Notes: a model not told the origin generated them from the letters alone. DNA of 64,000 nucleotides from an uncultured Ellagibacter sp. (GCA_934663775.1 CAKUKU010000002.1:62001-126000); one strand, 5' to 3'; shown: positions 1-8,035, counted from the stretch's first letter. Numbers and translations are program-made.

Positions 1-519
1 GGCGACTTGGCGGAGCGCACGAAGGAAATCAAGTCCGCGACGTTCGTGGGCATGGTGTCCAACGTGGTGACCAAGCTCACCAAGCGCGGCACGAAGATGG
101 CCACGTTCACGATCGAGGACACCACAGGCCACATGGAGTGCATCTGCTTCAAGTACGACGAGAACGCGGAGGCCATCCGGGAGGATGCCATCGTGAAGAT
201 CAAGGGCAAGTTCGAGCACAACGACCGCGGCAACCAGATCATGGCGTTCGAAATCGAGGAAATCGAGCTGAACGAAGAGGACGCTCGCCCCTCGCACCTT
301 GAGCTCAACGTGCCGTCGTGCGATTTCGACCAGCAGAAATCGCTGCGTCTGAACCGCATTCTGCAGTCGTACCCGGGGCGTGACGGGGTGGTGCTTTTAG
401 TCACGCAGTCCGACGGCCGCCGCTTCCGCGCGGAGCTGCCGATCACGGTCGACTCGAGTTCGCCCGTCATGCGAAGCGAGCTGCAGGATTTGTTCGGGCA
501 CGGCGCGCTGATCGCGTAG
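1..519 (+). CDS. dnaE: DNA polymerase III alpha subunit, C-terminal part (partial)
   Basis: This is the 3' end of a gene that begins before the window; the frame is open from base 1. The roughly 172 residues match the C-terminal region of bacterial replicative polymerase DnaE. There is an OB-fold (about residues 10-85, with the strand pattern FVGMVSNV...TIEDTTGHMECICF), then the acidic linker and terminal domain that bind single-stranded DNA and the tau subunit. The polymerase and PHP domains lie outside the window. A GC-rich hairpin with a T-rich tail follows the stop codon, so transcription probably ends here. Confidence is high because the OB-fold wording is typical of DnaE1. A stand-alone OB-fold protein is unlikely, because the frame runs off the edge. 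Confidence 0.9.
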   Translation, partial: GDLAERTKEIKSATFVGMVSNVVTKLTKRGTKMATFTIEDTTGHMECICFKYDENAEAIREDAIVKIKGKFEHNDRGNQIMAFEIEEIELNEEDARPSHLELNVPSCDFDQQKSLRLNRILQSYPGRDGVVLLVTQSDGRRFRAELPITVDSSSPVMRSELQDLFGHGALIA

Positions 520-533
520 GGAGTTTGTTGTCG

Positions 534-570
534 CTGGCCCGGGGATTGACCTCGGGCCAGTTTCCTTCTG
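534..570 (+). terminator. Intrinsic terminator after dnaE
   Basis: An 8-bp perfect stem CTGGCCCG/CGGGCCAG (534-541 with 553-560) is followed by TTTCCTTCT, 14 bases after the dnaE stop. The rest of the gap up to truA (to 762) holds no credible gene. It contains a loose inverted repeat CCTGCGGC (604-611) / GCCGCAGG further on, and repeated GGCTTGC words of unknown meaning. Confidence 0.75.
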
Positions 571-749
571 CGCGACAACTCGCCGCGGGTCATCGCGTCG
601 CGCCCTGCGGCTTGCCACGGATCGCTGCGCCGCGCTCCTTAGCCCGTCCTTGGTGGCTTGCATTGTCTCCTCTTGGCTTGCCGCAGGCTGTTGCGGCCCG
701 ATGTTTAGCCCGCAACCGTCACGCCTGCCGTCCCCGTGCGCAAATGCGC

Positions 750-755
750 TATCAT
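750..755 (+). promoter_or_regulatory. Likely -10 box (TATCAT) of truA
   Basis: TATCAT at 750-755 sits 7 bases before the ATG at 763. The same hexamer occurs in front of asnB, ychF, gatC and the lipoprotein gene at 51247. If it is the -10 box, transcription would begin almost exactly at the 763 ATG, which would make the truA transcript leaderless. No clear -35 box is seen. Confidence 0.45.
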
Positions 756-762
756 GCTCATC

Positions 763-1563
763 ATGGATAATTCTCAAGACATGCTGACGCTCTCACTCGC
801 CGTCGCCTACAACGGCGCGCCCTTCTGCGGGTTCGCCCGCCAACCCGGCCAGCTCACCGTGCAAGGCGAGATTGAGCATGCGCTTTCGCTTCTCTTCCGC
901 CGCGAGGTGGAGACCGTCTGCGCGGGTCGCACGGATGCGGGCGTGCATGCGCGCGGACAGGTGGTGAGCTTCAACGTTTCACCTGATGAAATGCAAGATC
1001 GCACCCGCGCAAGCCTCACTCGCTCGCTGAATGCGCTCACGCATGAGGCGATATCGATCCGATCGGTCGACGAACGCGAGTCCGGCTTCTCCGCGCGCTT
1101 CAACGCGACAGAGCGCGAGTACCGCTACTTCATCTGCACCGAGCCCGCGCCGCCCATCTTCCTGCGCGATTTCTCGTGGCATATCCCAAAGCCGCTCGAT
1201 GTCGAGGCGATGCGCGAAGCGTCCCGTGCGCTCATCGGCGAGCACGACTTCAAAAGCTTCTGCATGGCGGCAAGCGCGGTGGGGAAGTCCACGTGTCGAA
1301 ACGTGCACGAAATCTCGTTCGAGCGCATCGAGGTGATGGGGGAGCGCACAGTCGTGATCACCGTGAAGGGCAATGCGTTTCTGCATTCCATGGTGCGAAC
1401 CATCGTGGGGACGCTCGTCATGGTCGGGCGCGGCCAGCGTAAGCCTGAATGGATCGCCGATGTGCTCCAGGCGCGCGACCGATGCGCTGCAGGGGAGAAT
1501 GCGCCTGCTCAAGGGCTTGTTTTCTGGGAAGTTAGCTATGACGGCGTAAGGGATCACGTGTAG
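763..1563 (+). CDS. truA: tRNA pseudouridine(38-40) synthase TruA
   Basis: Converts uridine 38, 39 or 40 in the tRNA anticodon arm to pseudouridine; cytosolic and active as a dimer. The N-terminal half carries GRTDAGVHA, with the catalytic aspartate. Length (266 residues) is normal for the family. The frame could begin at GTG 736, ATG 754, ATG 763 or ATG 781. Family members usually start just before the first beta strand (here LTLSLAVAYNG), so 763 or 781 fits best. There is no good ribosome binding site. I chose 763 because a TATCAT -10-like box ends at 755. A 61-codon gene follows 2 bases after the stop. Confidence 0.93.
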   Translation: MDNSQDMLTLSLAVAYNGAPFCGFARQPGQLTVQGEIEHALSLLFRREVETVCAGRTDAGVHARGQVVSFNVSPDEMQDRTRASLTRSLNALTHEAISIRSVDERESGFSARFNATEREYRYFICTEPAPPIFLRDFSWHIPKPLDVEAMREASRALIGEHDFKSFCMAASAVGKSTCRNVHEISFERIEVMGERTVVITVKGNAFLHSMVRTIVGTLVMVGRGQRKPEWIADVLQARDRCAAGENAPAQGLVFWEVSYDGVRDHV

Positions 1564-1565
1564 TC

Positions 1566-1751
1566 ATGAAGAAGAGAGATACGTTCGAAGGTGCTTCGCC
1601 GAAAAACCCCGAGCCTTCGCGCGCTTCCGAGGCGGCGCGCGACCTCGCAAGGTTCAGCGAGCTTTACGCGAGTCGTGATGGCAAGCTGCGCTTCTTCGAA
1701 GACCGCGCAACCGGGCACCTTGCCGCCGTCGACGCGTCAAAGCTCGCATAG
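1566..1751 (+). CDS. Small hypothetical protein
   Basis: A 61-residue, charged, soluble protein without recognisable domain. It begins 2 bases after the truA stop and is probably cotranscribed with truA. The only Shine-Dalgarno-like run (AAGGGA) lies about 12 bases upstream inside truA, so expression may depend on translational coupling. Codon use resembles the neighbours. I do not recognise the family; the tight spacing to truA is the main support. Confidence 0.5.
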   Translation: MKKRDTFEGASPKNPEPSRASEAARDLARFSELYASRDGKLRFFEDRATGHLAAVDASKLA

Positions 1752-1894
1752 CGTCGAGTAGTTGAGGGGTGCCCTGTCTTTATCGCAGGTAACTTCCCGA
1801 TAAATTCCTAGTAATTTCGTAAAGTCAATAATAGACGAATGCAACTATTGCGAGTAAACTTTCGGTGTTCGTAATCCACGGTAAGGAGTTCCCT

Positions 1895-2908
1895 GTGTCT
1901 TGTTGCGCCCCCACGTCGAAGGCAGCTTCGAAAAACGAAACAGCAGGCCGCGTTTGCCCTGCTGACTACCACATCTCCCATGATGCATTCGCCGGCAATC
2001 CCGAGTATTCCTGCGACGTTCTCTACGTAGTGGGCGGCCTATACGGAAACCCCTTCGCGCTCGATGCGGTCGAAGGACTGGTTGACGGCGAGAAGACGCG
2101 CGCCGCATCCGAGGGCAAAGCCGTCCCACGCGTTCTCGCGGTGTTCAACGGCGATATGCACTGGTTCGACAAAACGGCAGAGAATTTCGTGTCAATTGAG
2201 AAGGCGGCGGCGAAATACACGCTTCTCATTGGCAACGTCGAGGCCGAGCTTCGCCGGGAAAGCCCTATCGGGGTTGGATGCGGGTGCGCGTATCCTGCAT
2301 GCGTTGACAACGAGACTGTGGCGCGCTCGAACAAGATTCACTCCATGCTTTTCGACGAGCTTTCCGATCGCCCCGAGCTCAAGGAGCTGCTGGAAGGGCG
2401 GCCGAGCACTACGACCGTTGCGGTTGCGGGGCGCAAAGTGGGAATTACCCACGGCGACGAGCATATGGTCGGCGGATGGAATTGCTCGCGCGAGGAATTG
2501 TCGGAACCCGAGCGGCAGCGGAAGCTCGACGCCTTCCTTGCAGAAAACGACCTCGATGCGCTCGCGACGACACACACCTGCTCGGCAGCCGCAATCGCCC
2601 TCGATCATGGGCTAGTCATCAACAATGGTGCCGCAGGTCTTCCCAATTTCGCTGGCCAGCATTTCGGGCTCGTGATCCGCATTGCCGAGACCCCGCACCC
2701 CGACGCGCTTTTCGGCGCACAACGAGATGGCCTGTTCGTCGAGGCCGTTCCCGTTCGCTATGACCAAGATTCCTTCGTGAAGTGGTTCGATGAGTTGTGG
2801 CCTGAAGGCTCGCCGGCAGAGATTTCGTATCGTAGGCGTATCGTCGGCGGACCAACTGATTGCGTTGAGAAAGCGCTCCTCGGGGGCTTTCAGCGCCTCA
2901 AACGATAG
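1895..2908 (+). CDS. Calcineurin-like phosphoesterase homolog with altered metal motifs
   Basis: A 337-residue soluble protein with the order of metallophosphoesterase motifs, but changed residues at several of them. It has VVGGLYGN where GDIHGN is usual, VFNGDMHW for the second metal motif, LIGNVEAEL where GNHE is usual, ITHGDEHM, and TTHTCSAA near the GHTH position. The substrate is unknown. The start at GTG 1895 is set by AAGGAG at 1883-1888, six bases upstream; the GTG at 1865 lacks this. The N-terminus is Cys-rich (MSCCAP). It precedes a solute symporter in the same direction, but that gene has its own promoter. It may be a reduced-activity or binding-only member of the fold; function not assigned. 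Confidence 0.75.
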   Translation: MSCCAPTSKAASKNETAGRVCPADYHISHDAFAGNPEYSCDVLYVVGGLYGNPFALDAVEGLVDGEKTRAASEGKAVPRVLAVFNGDMHWFDKTAENFVSIEKAAAKYTLLIGNVEAELRRESPIGVGCGCAYPACVDNETVARSNKIHSMLFDELSDRPELKELLEGRPSTTTVAVAGRKVGITHGDEHMVGGWNCSREELSEPERQRKLDAFLAENDLDALATTHTCSAAAIALDHGLVINNGAAGLPNFAGQHFGLVIRIAETPHPDALFGAQRDGLFVEAVPVRYDQDSFVKWFDELWPEGSPAEISYRRRIVGGPTDCVEKALLGGFQRLKR

Positions 2909-2971
2909 CATAACGGCAGTTCATGGCTTGAAGTAATGCCTGTGAAACAATTTTTATAAAAAAGTAAAATC

Positions 2972-3005
2972 CTACTATTGTCATAAAGCAAATAGTAGCT
3001 ATAAT
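2972..3005 (+). promoter_or_regulatory. Promoter with overlapping palindromic operator for the symporter gene
   Basis: The -35 box TTGTCA (2978-2983) and -10 box TATAAT (3000-3005) are separated by 16 bases. A perfect 8-bp inverted repeat CTACTATT (2972-2979) / AATAGTAG (2991-2998) overlaps the -35 box and spacer, the position expected of a repressor site. A related sequence (AATAG...CTATT) lies upstream of the phosphoesterase-like gene near 1832-1851, so one regulator may control both. Confidence 0.65.
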
Positions 3006-3035
3006 CTGCTTTCAGAAAACGCTGATGCACAAGCA

Positions 3036-3096
3036 GAGTGTTCCAAGGGGGATTGAGCCAGTCGATGGTTCAGCTCAACTTGAAGCACTCTTTTTT
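3036..3096 (+). terminator. Terminator-like hairpin in the symporter leader
   Basis: A long hairpin starts with GAGTGTTCCAAG (3036-3047) pairing imperfectly with CTTGAAGCACTC (3079-3090). It contains the inner pair TTGAGC (3053-3058) / GCTCAA (3073-3078) and is followed directly by six T residues (3091-3096). It lies between the promoter at about 3000 and the start codon at 3138. That is the layout of an attenuator or riboswitch expression platform. Confidence 0.6.
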
Positions 3097-3137
3097 CTGT
3101 CTGCGTTCGGAAAAGAGAAGAAAGGATATTTGCAAGA

Positions 3138-4700
3138 ATGGATCTATCAACCGGCATCTTCTTCTGGGGATTCCTGATTGTCTACGGCGTGATCATGTTC
3201 GTGCTTTCGCCGAAAACGGTGAGCCTCGGCGGGTTCTTCCGCGGCGAGGACAAGGCGGGCAAGGACGCGAATCCGTGGATGATCACCGCGTCGATCTTCA
3301 TCGCGTGGATTTTCGCGAAGTCGGTCACCAACGCCGCCAATATGGGCCAAAACTTCGGTATCGTCGGCGGTATCGGCTATGCGGTGTATTGGCTGTGCAT
3401 CCCGCTGACGGGCTACGCGCTCTATCGCCTTCGCCGCAAGTTCGCGATGAAGGGCATGGTAAGCTTCCTTACTGAGCACTACGGCGTTGCGGCTGCGTTC
3501 TGCTTCTCGGCAGCCATCCTCATTCGCCTGTTCAACGAGGTTTGGTCGAACACTTCCGTCGTCGGTGCGTACTACGGAACCTCGGGTACGATGCCCTTTA
3601 TCCTGGCCGCTGGGCTTTTCACCATCATCACGGTGGGGTACTGCTGCTGGGGCGGTATGCGCGGCTCCATCATCACGGATGTGCTGCAGGCGATTCTGTT
3701 CGCGGTGCTGCTGCTTGTCGTTCTGTTCTGGATCGTTCCCCAGGACAGCATCGCTGACCTCGCGGGTTCGGGTTCTTGGACGCTCGAAGGCGGCGTGGAC
3801 TTCATTATCGGCGCCGGCTTGCAGTGCCTTTCGTACGGCTTCCATGATGCCGTCCTCACCGACCGCGGCTTTCTTTGCCGCCCGAAGAAGATGCTCAAGT
3901 GCTACACCGCCGCTGGCCTGCTCGGCTTCGTGGCGATTGTGCTCTTCTCCCTCATCGGCGTGCACTCGATGATCAACGGCCTGGCGACCACCGGCGTTGA
4001 TGCCCCTGTCGTCGTGGCGCAGTCGCTCGGCATCGTCGCCCTCTTTATGATGGCGGTCATCATGATTGCCACCGCTGGGTCCACGCTCGACTCCACCTTC
4101 ACGGCCCTCGCGAAGCTGACCGCGCGCGATTTGCCGGGCATTCTCGGGAAGCGCCCGAAGACGAACCCCCGCATCATCGGCATCATCTTCATGATCATCT
4201 TCGCGGTTATCGGCAACCTCCCTATGGTCATGGGCGCTTCGATTATCGCCGCGACCACCATTTCGGGCACGATGATCATGGGCTTGGGCCCGATCTTCCT
4301 CATGCACGGCGTGGGCCCGGTGAAACCGACGAAGGTTGGCTTCATGCTTGCTTTCTGGATCGGCATGATCTTAGGCATCTGGGACACCATTGCGCCAGCG
4401 ACGCTTTCCTTCATGAACATCGGCGCTGGTAAATATGCGAATTTCCTCGGCGTGAACCTGTGGGGCGCAATCCTTTGCTGGGCTGCCTACATCATTCCGG
4501 GCATCATCGCGAGCTCGCGTGAAAAGGCTGCGGGCATCGAGCCGACGTGGAAGGGCCTGTCCGCCGAGGAGCTTGCGCGACTCGATAAGCTCGAGGCGGA
4601 GAACGCGGACTACATTCCCGAGTACGACCCCATCGAGAAGAGCCCTGAGTTCCAGGCGATGCTGAAGCGCGAGATGGAAGTCACCCCCGCTGGCGCATAA
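3138..4700 (+). CDS. Sodium:solute symporter (SSS) family transporter
   Basis: A 520-residue integral membrane protein with about 13 hydrophobic helices, in the order of the SSS family (TC 2.A.21), which couples uptake of small organic solutes to sodium. The loop containing YGFHDAVLTDRGFLCRP and the helix AVIMIATAGSTLDSTFTALAKL correspond to the sodium-site helix 8 with its paired Ser/Thr. The C-terminal tail is cytosolic and charged. AGAAAGGA lies upstream of ATG 3138. Expression is probably controlled both at the promoter palindrome and by the leader hairpin. The substrate cannot be read from sequence; no adjacent enzyme names it. Confidence 0.85.
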   Translation: MDLSTGIFFWGFLIVYGVIMFVLSPKTVSLGGFFRGEDKAGKDANPWMITASIFIAWIFAKSVTNAANMGQNFGIVGGIGYAVYWLCIPLTGYALYRLRRKFAMKGMVSFLTEHYGVAAAFCFSAAILIRLFNEVWSNTSVVGAYYGTSGTMPFILAAGLFTIITVGYCCWGGMRGSIITDVLQAILFAVLLLVVLFWIVPQDSIADLAGSGSWTLEGGVDFIIGAGLQCLSYGFHDAVLTDRGFLCRPKKMLKCYTAAGLLGFVAIVLFSLIGVHSMINGLATTGVDAPVVVAQSLGIVALFMMAVIMIATAGSTLDSTFTALAKLTARDLPGILGKRPKTNPRIIGIIFMIIFAVIGNLPMVMGASIIAATTISGTMIMGLGPIFLMHGVGPVKPTKVGFMLAFWIGMILGIWDTIAPATLSFMNIGAGKYANFLGVNLWGAILCWAAYIIPGIIASSREKAAGIEPTWKGLSAEELARLDKLEAENADYIPEYDPIEKSPEFQAMLKREMEVTPAGA

Positions 4701-4803
4701 CGCCAGGTCATACGTGTGAGTCTTCTCGGCACTCCCCCCCATACGTGCCGATGTAGGCAAGGCCGCCCTTCCCCCCCCTCAATGGGTTGAGCGGCCGATA
4801 AAG

Positions 4804-4840
4804 AAGGGAGAGCCGCAATCTCGTGGCTCTCCCTTTTGAT
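4804..4840. terminator. Bidirectional intrinsic terminator
   Basis: A perfect 11-bp stem AAGGGAGAGCC (4804-4814) / GGCTCTCCCTT (4825-4835) has T-rich sequence on both flanks (TTTTGATTT on the plus strand, TTCTTT on the minus strand). It lies between the converging symporter and asnB genes and can serve both. Confidence 0.9.
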
Positions 4841-4850
4841 TTGCGGGATG

Positions 4851-6854
4851 CTAGCGTGCTTCGGGTTTTTTCGGCACGGTGCGATCGACGAAGTAGATCT
4901 TGTACCACATGAGGAACATGTACACGATCCAGATCTTGCGCGAGCGATCGGCGCCCGCCTTGTGCTCGTCGAGCAGACGCACCAGCTCATCGGTGTTGAA
5001 GAACTCGCGCGCGATGTCGCCCGTGAACCATTCCTTCACCATGGTGTAGTAGCGCTCCTCGCGCAGCCAATTCACGACCGGCACGGGGAAGCCGAGCTTT
5101 TCCTTCTGAGCCCAGTCCTTCGGGATGGCGAACTCCGCGGCGTCGCGCAGGGTGAGCTTCGTTTGCTGCTCGTTGGCTTTAAGCGACGTGGGGATGGTGG
5201 CCGACAGATCGAACACGCGGCGATCGAGGAAGGGCACGCGCGATTCGAGCGAATGCGCCATCGACATTTTGTCGGTCTTGAGCAGGATGTCGCCCACCAG
5301 CCAGAAGTACAGATCGACGTACTGCATGCGCGTCGTCTCGTCGAGGTCGGCGACTTCTGCGTACACGGGCGCCGTGAGCGATTGCGGGGTGGGGGCGTTG
5401 CAGCCGCCCTTGAGTAGGCTTGCGCGCTCCTCCGGTGTAAAGGCGACGCCGTTCGCGTTGGTGTAGTACCAGTCCTCAGGCGTTTCGCTTGCGCGCTCAA
5501 GGTAGTTCGCGCCACGCAGATGAAGCGCGCGCATGGCATGGGATGCGCCCTTGAGCAGGCCCTTCGGCGCCCAGCTTACCTTCGCGTTGGAGAACGGCGT
5601 CTGGTAGATTCGATAGCCTCCGAAGAACTCGTCGGCGCCTTCGCCCGAAAGCACGGCTTTCACCTGGGTCGCGGCGATCTGGTCGACGAAGTACAGCGCC
5701 ACAGCGGAGGGGTCGGCGGAGGGCTCGTCCATGTGCCACTGCACGCGTGGGAGGCTCGCCCAGTATTCCTCCTCGCCGATGTACTTGTCAGTGTTGGCGA
5801 TATGCAGGTCGTCGGCCAGCTCGCGCGCCCAAGAAATCTCGTCGCGCATGGTCTTGCCGCCGGCGCCTTCGGCATTGTTCGCCGCCGCCTGCTTGTAGCA
5901 CTCGAAGCCCACGGTGAACGTCTTGATGTCGGGGTTTTCCTTCGCGAGGCACGCCGCCATGTAACTGGAGTCAATGCCCGACGACAGGAAGCTTCCGACC
6001 TCGACGTCGGCCACGTTGTGATAGCGCACGCTGTCGCGCATGACCTCGTCGATTGCGCGCGCGGTGTCCTCGCGGTTGCGGTTCTCGTCGAAGTGGTACT
6101 CGGGGCGCCAGTAGCGGCGTTCGGTGATGGAGCCGTCGGCGTGCACGGTCATGCAGTGCGCGGGCGCGAGCTTGAAGATGCCCTTGAAGAAGGTCTCCGG
6201 CAGCGCGCTGAACTGGAAGCATAGGTATTGCTCGAGCGCCTCGCGGTTGAGCTCTCGGGTGTAGGCGGGGTGCTCAAGGATGCATTTGATTTCGGACGCG
6301 AAGATGAACCGCCCGCCCTGCTGCGTATAGTAGAACGGTTTGATGCCGAAGAAATCGCGCGCGCAGAAAAGCTCGCGCGTCGCGCGGTTCCAGATGGCGA
6401 ACGCGAACATGCCGCGCAGTCGGTCGAGCACGCCTTCGCCCCATGCGAGATAGCCCGTGAGCAGCACTTCCGTGTCCGATTTCGTCTTGAACTGCCAGCC
6501 TTGCGTCTCGAGTTCGGCGCGAAGGTCCTGGTAGTTGTAGATTTCCCCGTTGAACACGATGGCGAAATCGCCCTTCGCGAGCATGGACTCGGGCGTGCCG
6601 CACGGCGTGCCATCGGGCATAAGCGCGGGGGAGGTGATGGCCGAATCGCGTTCGCCTGTCGCGCGAACCATGGGCTGGTTGCCGTTCGCCAAGTCGATGA
6701 GCGAGAGGCGGCGGTGCCCGAGCGCGATGCCGCTTTTCGCGTCGAGATACTGGCCCTCGCCGTCGGGCCCGCGATGCGCCATGATGTCGCACATGGCCTT
6801 GAGCGCGGGGGCGTCAGCGCTGGTCGCTTGGGTGAATCCGCAGATTCCGCACAT
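4851..6854 (-). CDS. asnB: Asparagine synthetase B, glutamine-hydrolysing
   Basis: Makes asparagine from aspartate, glutamine and ATP (EC 6.3.5.4). The protein begins MCGICGF, with Cys2 the glutaminase nucleophile after Met removal. The class II amidotransferase domain covers roughly residues 1-230, and the synthetase domain follows with the pyrophosphatase loop LSSGIDSS near residue 290. Length (667) is at the long end of the family; part of the excess is an insert around residues 70-95 of the glutaminase domain. AAGGAG lies 7 bases before the ATG on the minus strand. A minus-strand TATCAT box at 6920-6925 is a likely -10 element. It is monocistronic, ending in the shared terminator. Confidence 0.95.
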   Translation of the reverse strand: MCGICGFTQATSADAPALKAMCDIMAHRGPDGEGQYLDAKSGIALGHRRLSLIDLANGNQPMVRATGERDSAITSPALMPDGTPCGTPESMLAKGDFAIVFNGEIYNYQDLRAELETQGWQFKTKSDTEVLLTGYLAWGEGVLDRLRGMFAFAIWNRATRELFCARDFFGIKPFYYTQQGGRFIFASEIKCILEHPAYTRELNREALEQYLCFQFSALPETFFKGIFKLAPAHCMTVHADGSITERRYWRPEYHFDENRNREDTARAIDEVMRDSVRYHNVADVEVGSFLSSGIDSSYMAACLAKENPDIKTFTVGFECYKQAAANNAEGAGGKTMRDEISWARELADDLHIANTDKYIGEEEYWASLPRVQWHMDEPSADPSAVALYFVDQIAATQVKAVLSGEGADEFFGGYRIYQTPFSNAKVSWAPKGLLKGASHAMRALHLRGANYLERASETPEDWYYTNANGVAFTPEERASLLKGGCNAPTPQSLTAPVYAEVADLDETTRMQYVDLYFWLVGDILLKTDKMSMAHSLESRVPFLDRRVFDLSATIPTSLKANEQQTKLTLRDAAEFAIPKDWAQKEKLGFPVPVVNWLREERYYTMVKEWFTGDIAREFFNTDELVRLLDEHKAGADRSRKIWIVYMFLMWYKIYFVDRTVPKKPEAR

Positions 6855-6919
6855 GCAAAAGCTCCTTCATATCGATGTCGTGCGCTTGCGCGCAGCGATT
6901 CTCATGTGGGTAGGGTTCT

Positions 6920-6925
6920 ATGATA
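6920..6925 (-). promoter_or_regulatory. Likely -10 box (TATCAT) of asnB
   Basis: Minus-strand TATCAT, preceded by TTTCGC, about 65 bases upstream of the asnB start. It is the same hexamer seen before truA, ychF, gatC and the gene at 51247. No convincing -35 box. Confidence 0.4.
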
Positions 6926-6988
6926 GCGAAAGCGCATGACGTGCAGCCTTCTTCTGCGAAAACTGCGGAAACGCCGCGCAAATGGGCG

Positions 6989-7357
6989 CTAGCGGACGGG
7001 CGGCTTGGGCGCGGTCGGGGGAGCGGCTTGGGCGCGGGTGTCGGGCGTGGAGACGATTACCACGTCGGGGTTCTCGTACACCACGCGGGCCTCGGTTTCC
7101 GCACGGGCGAAGTCCTCGGCGGTGAGCGCCGATCGTAAGACCACGTCGACCGTACAGCCGAGATCCTCGGCGATGAATCGGCGGAACTGCGCGGCGTCGG
7201 CGCGCGAGAAGGTGCATCCGACGTCGAGCAGAAGGCAGGCGTCCCCGCCCGTGCGTGCCTGGTCGGAGGCGTAAAGCGAGAATACCGCGGCCTTCGCGAT
7301 GGCGTAGCGCGGTGCGACGCGGGAAACAGCGTCGCGGATGGATCCGAAATCGTTCAT
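6989..7357 (-). CDS. Degenerate MNT-type nucleotidyltransferase-like protein
   Basis: A 122-residue protein with the layout of the small MNT-fold nucleotidyltransferases: an N-terminal helix, then FSLYASDQARTGGDACLLLDVG where active members have FGSxARG...SDIDLLV. It continues with FRRFIAEDLGCTVDVVLRSAL, like the strand and helix before VDVV in the family. The catalytic Gly-Ser is Ser-Leu, and the first of the paired acids is followed by Ala-Cys instead of x-Asp, so catalysis is doubtful. AAAGGAG lies 7 bases before ATG 7357. No HEPN partner is adjacent. The C-terminus is proline-rich (APPTAPKPPVR). Confidence 0.6.
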   Translation of the reverse strand: MNDFGSIRDAVSRVAPRYAIAKAAVFSLYASDQARTGGDACLLLDVGCTFSRADAAQFRRFIAEDLGCTVDVVLRSALTAEDFARAETEARVVYENPDVVIVSTPDTRAQAAPPTAPKPPVR

Positions 7358-7385
7358 GAGATGACTCCTTTGCAGCCTGGTGGGC

Positions 7386-7419
7386 TTGGCGATTGCGTAG
7401 GGTTCCAGTATATCGCCAA
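7386..7419 (-). promoter_or_regulatory. Palindrome around the -10 box of the MNT-like gene
   Basis: A perfect inverted repeat TTGGCGAT (7386-7393) / ATCGCCAA (7412-7419) flanks a minus-strand TATACT box (7407-7412) about 50 bases upstream of the gene at 7357. The position suits an autoregulatory operator, but no regulator is identified. Confidence 0.4.
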
Positions 7420-7728
7420 TCGCGAAGAGGGGCGCGTCCGCGGGAGAATTGCGCACGAAGGCGTGCGGGTGCGAGGGCGTTGGCGAAGGCGGACAGGCGT
7501 GAGGGTGTAAGCGATGGCGGACAAGCGCCAGGGCGAAAGTGAAGTTGAGCATCCACGGAAGAAGAATTGTTTTGCCGTGCGCAAGCCCAGCCTGGCGGTA
7601 GCCGATGTGCTGCGGCAGTCTGGGCGGGTCGCAATGCCGCAATACTCCAAGCTGCCAACCGCTTGCTTGAGGAGCGTCGCGCCAGAGGCGTTCTCAAGCT
7701 CAACTAGTACATCGATTCGGGAAGATTC

Positions 7729-7890
7729 TGGCACGAAAACCGAGGTATCCCACGACGAAGGCTCCGTTTCTGCGTTCCCTCGCGGGTTATTTTTTCACCT
7801 CAAGAAGAAACCACAGGTCAGGGAGTCGTCCAATTCGAAGGCGCCCCGCCGCCCCCGTCTTCCCCGTGGGATACCGCGGTTTTCGTGCCA
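7729..7890. repeat. Short element bounded by 25-bp inverted repeats
   Basis: Bases 7729-7753 and 7866-7890 are inverted copies of one another with a single mismatch (TGGCACGAAAACCG.. against ..CGGTTTTCGTGCCA). The 112 bases between them encode nothing recognisable. The size and structure resemble a miniature inverted-repeat element; no target duplication is obvious. An ORF crossing it on the plus strand from 7514 is probably chance. Confidence 0.55.
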
Positions 7891-8035
7891 AGATTTGCCT
7901 CGTATGCTGAACTTTTCTGGTCTTGGCTTTAGAATCGCTATCTTTTCGCGGGCAGGCGCGATAGGCGATTAAACGATTGCAGAAAGCCGACGTTTTCGCG
8001 CTCCGGCCGATGAAAGATGTGGTCGCTTTTTCTCA

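Noticed and set aside
736..762. truA start at GTG 736
   Set aside because: It would add residues outside the family's usual start and place the TATCAT box inside the gene; 763 or 781 fits better.
3147..4307. Long minus-strand ORF opposite the symporter gene (and similar long ORFs opposite nifJ, the acyl-CoA synthetase fusion, gatB and the giant protein)
   Set aside because: Mirror frames of GC-rich genes, with biased His/Arg/Asp composition and no family resemblance.
7354..7734. Minus-strand ORF whose start (SSRIDVLVELENASGATLLKQ) looks vaguely like a nucleotidyltransferase or antitoxin fragment
   Set aside because: The similarity is too short to assign, and the second half turns into an unlikely composition. 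At most a gene scrap.
7514..7972. 152-codon plus-strand ORF with a fair ribosome site
   Set aside because: It crosses the 25-bp inverted-repeat element, has low-complexity Ser-rich composition and no family resemblance; more likely chance.
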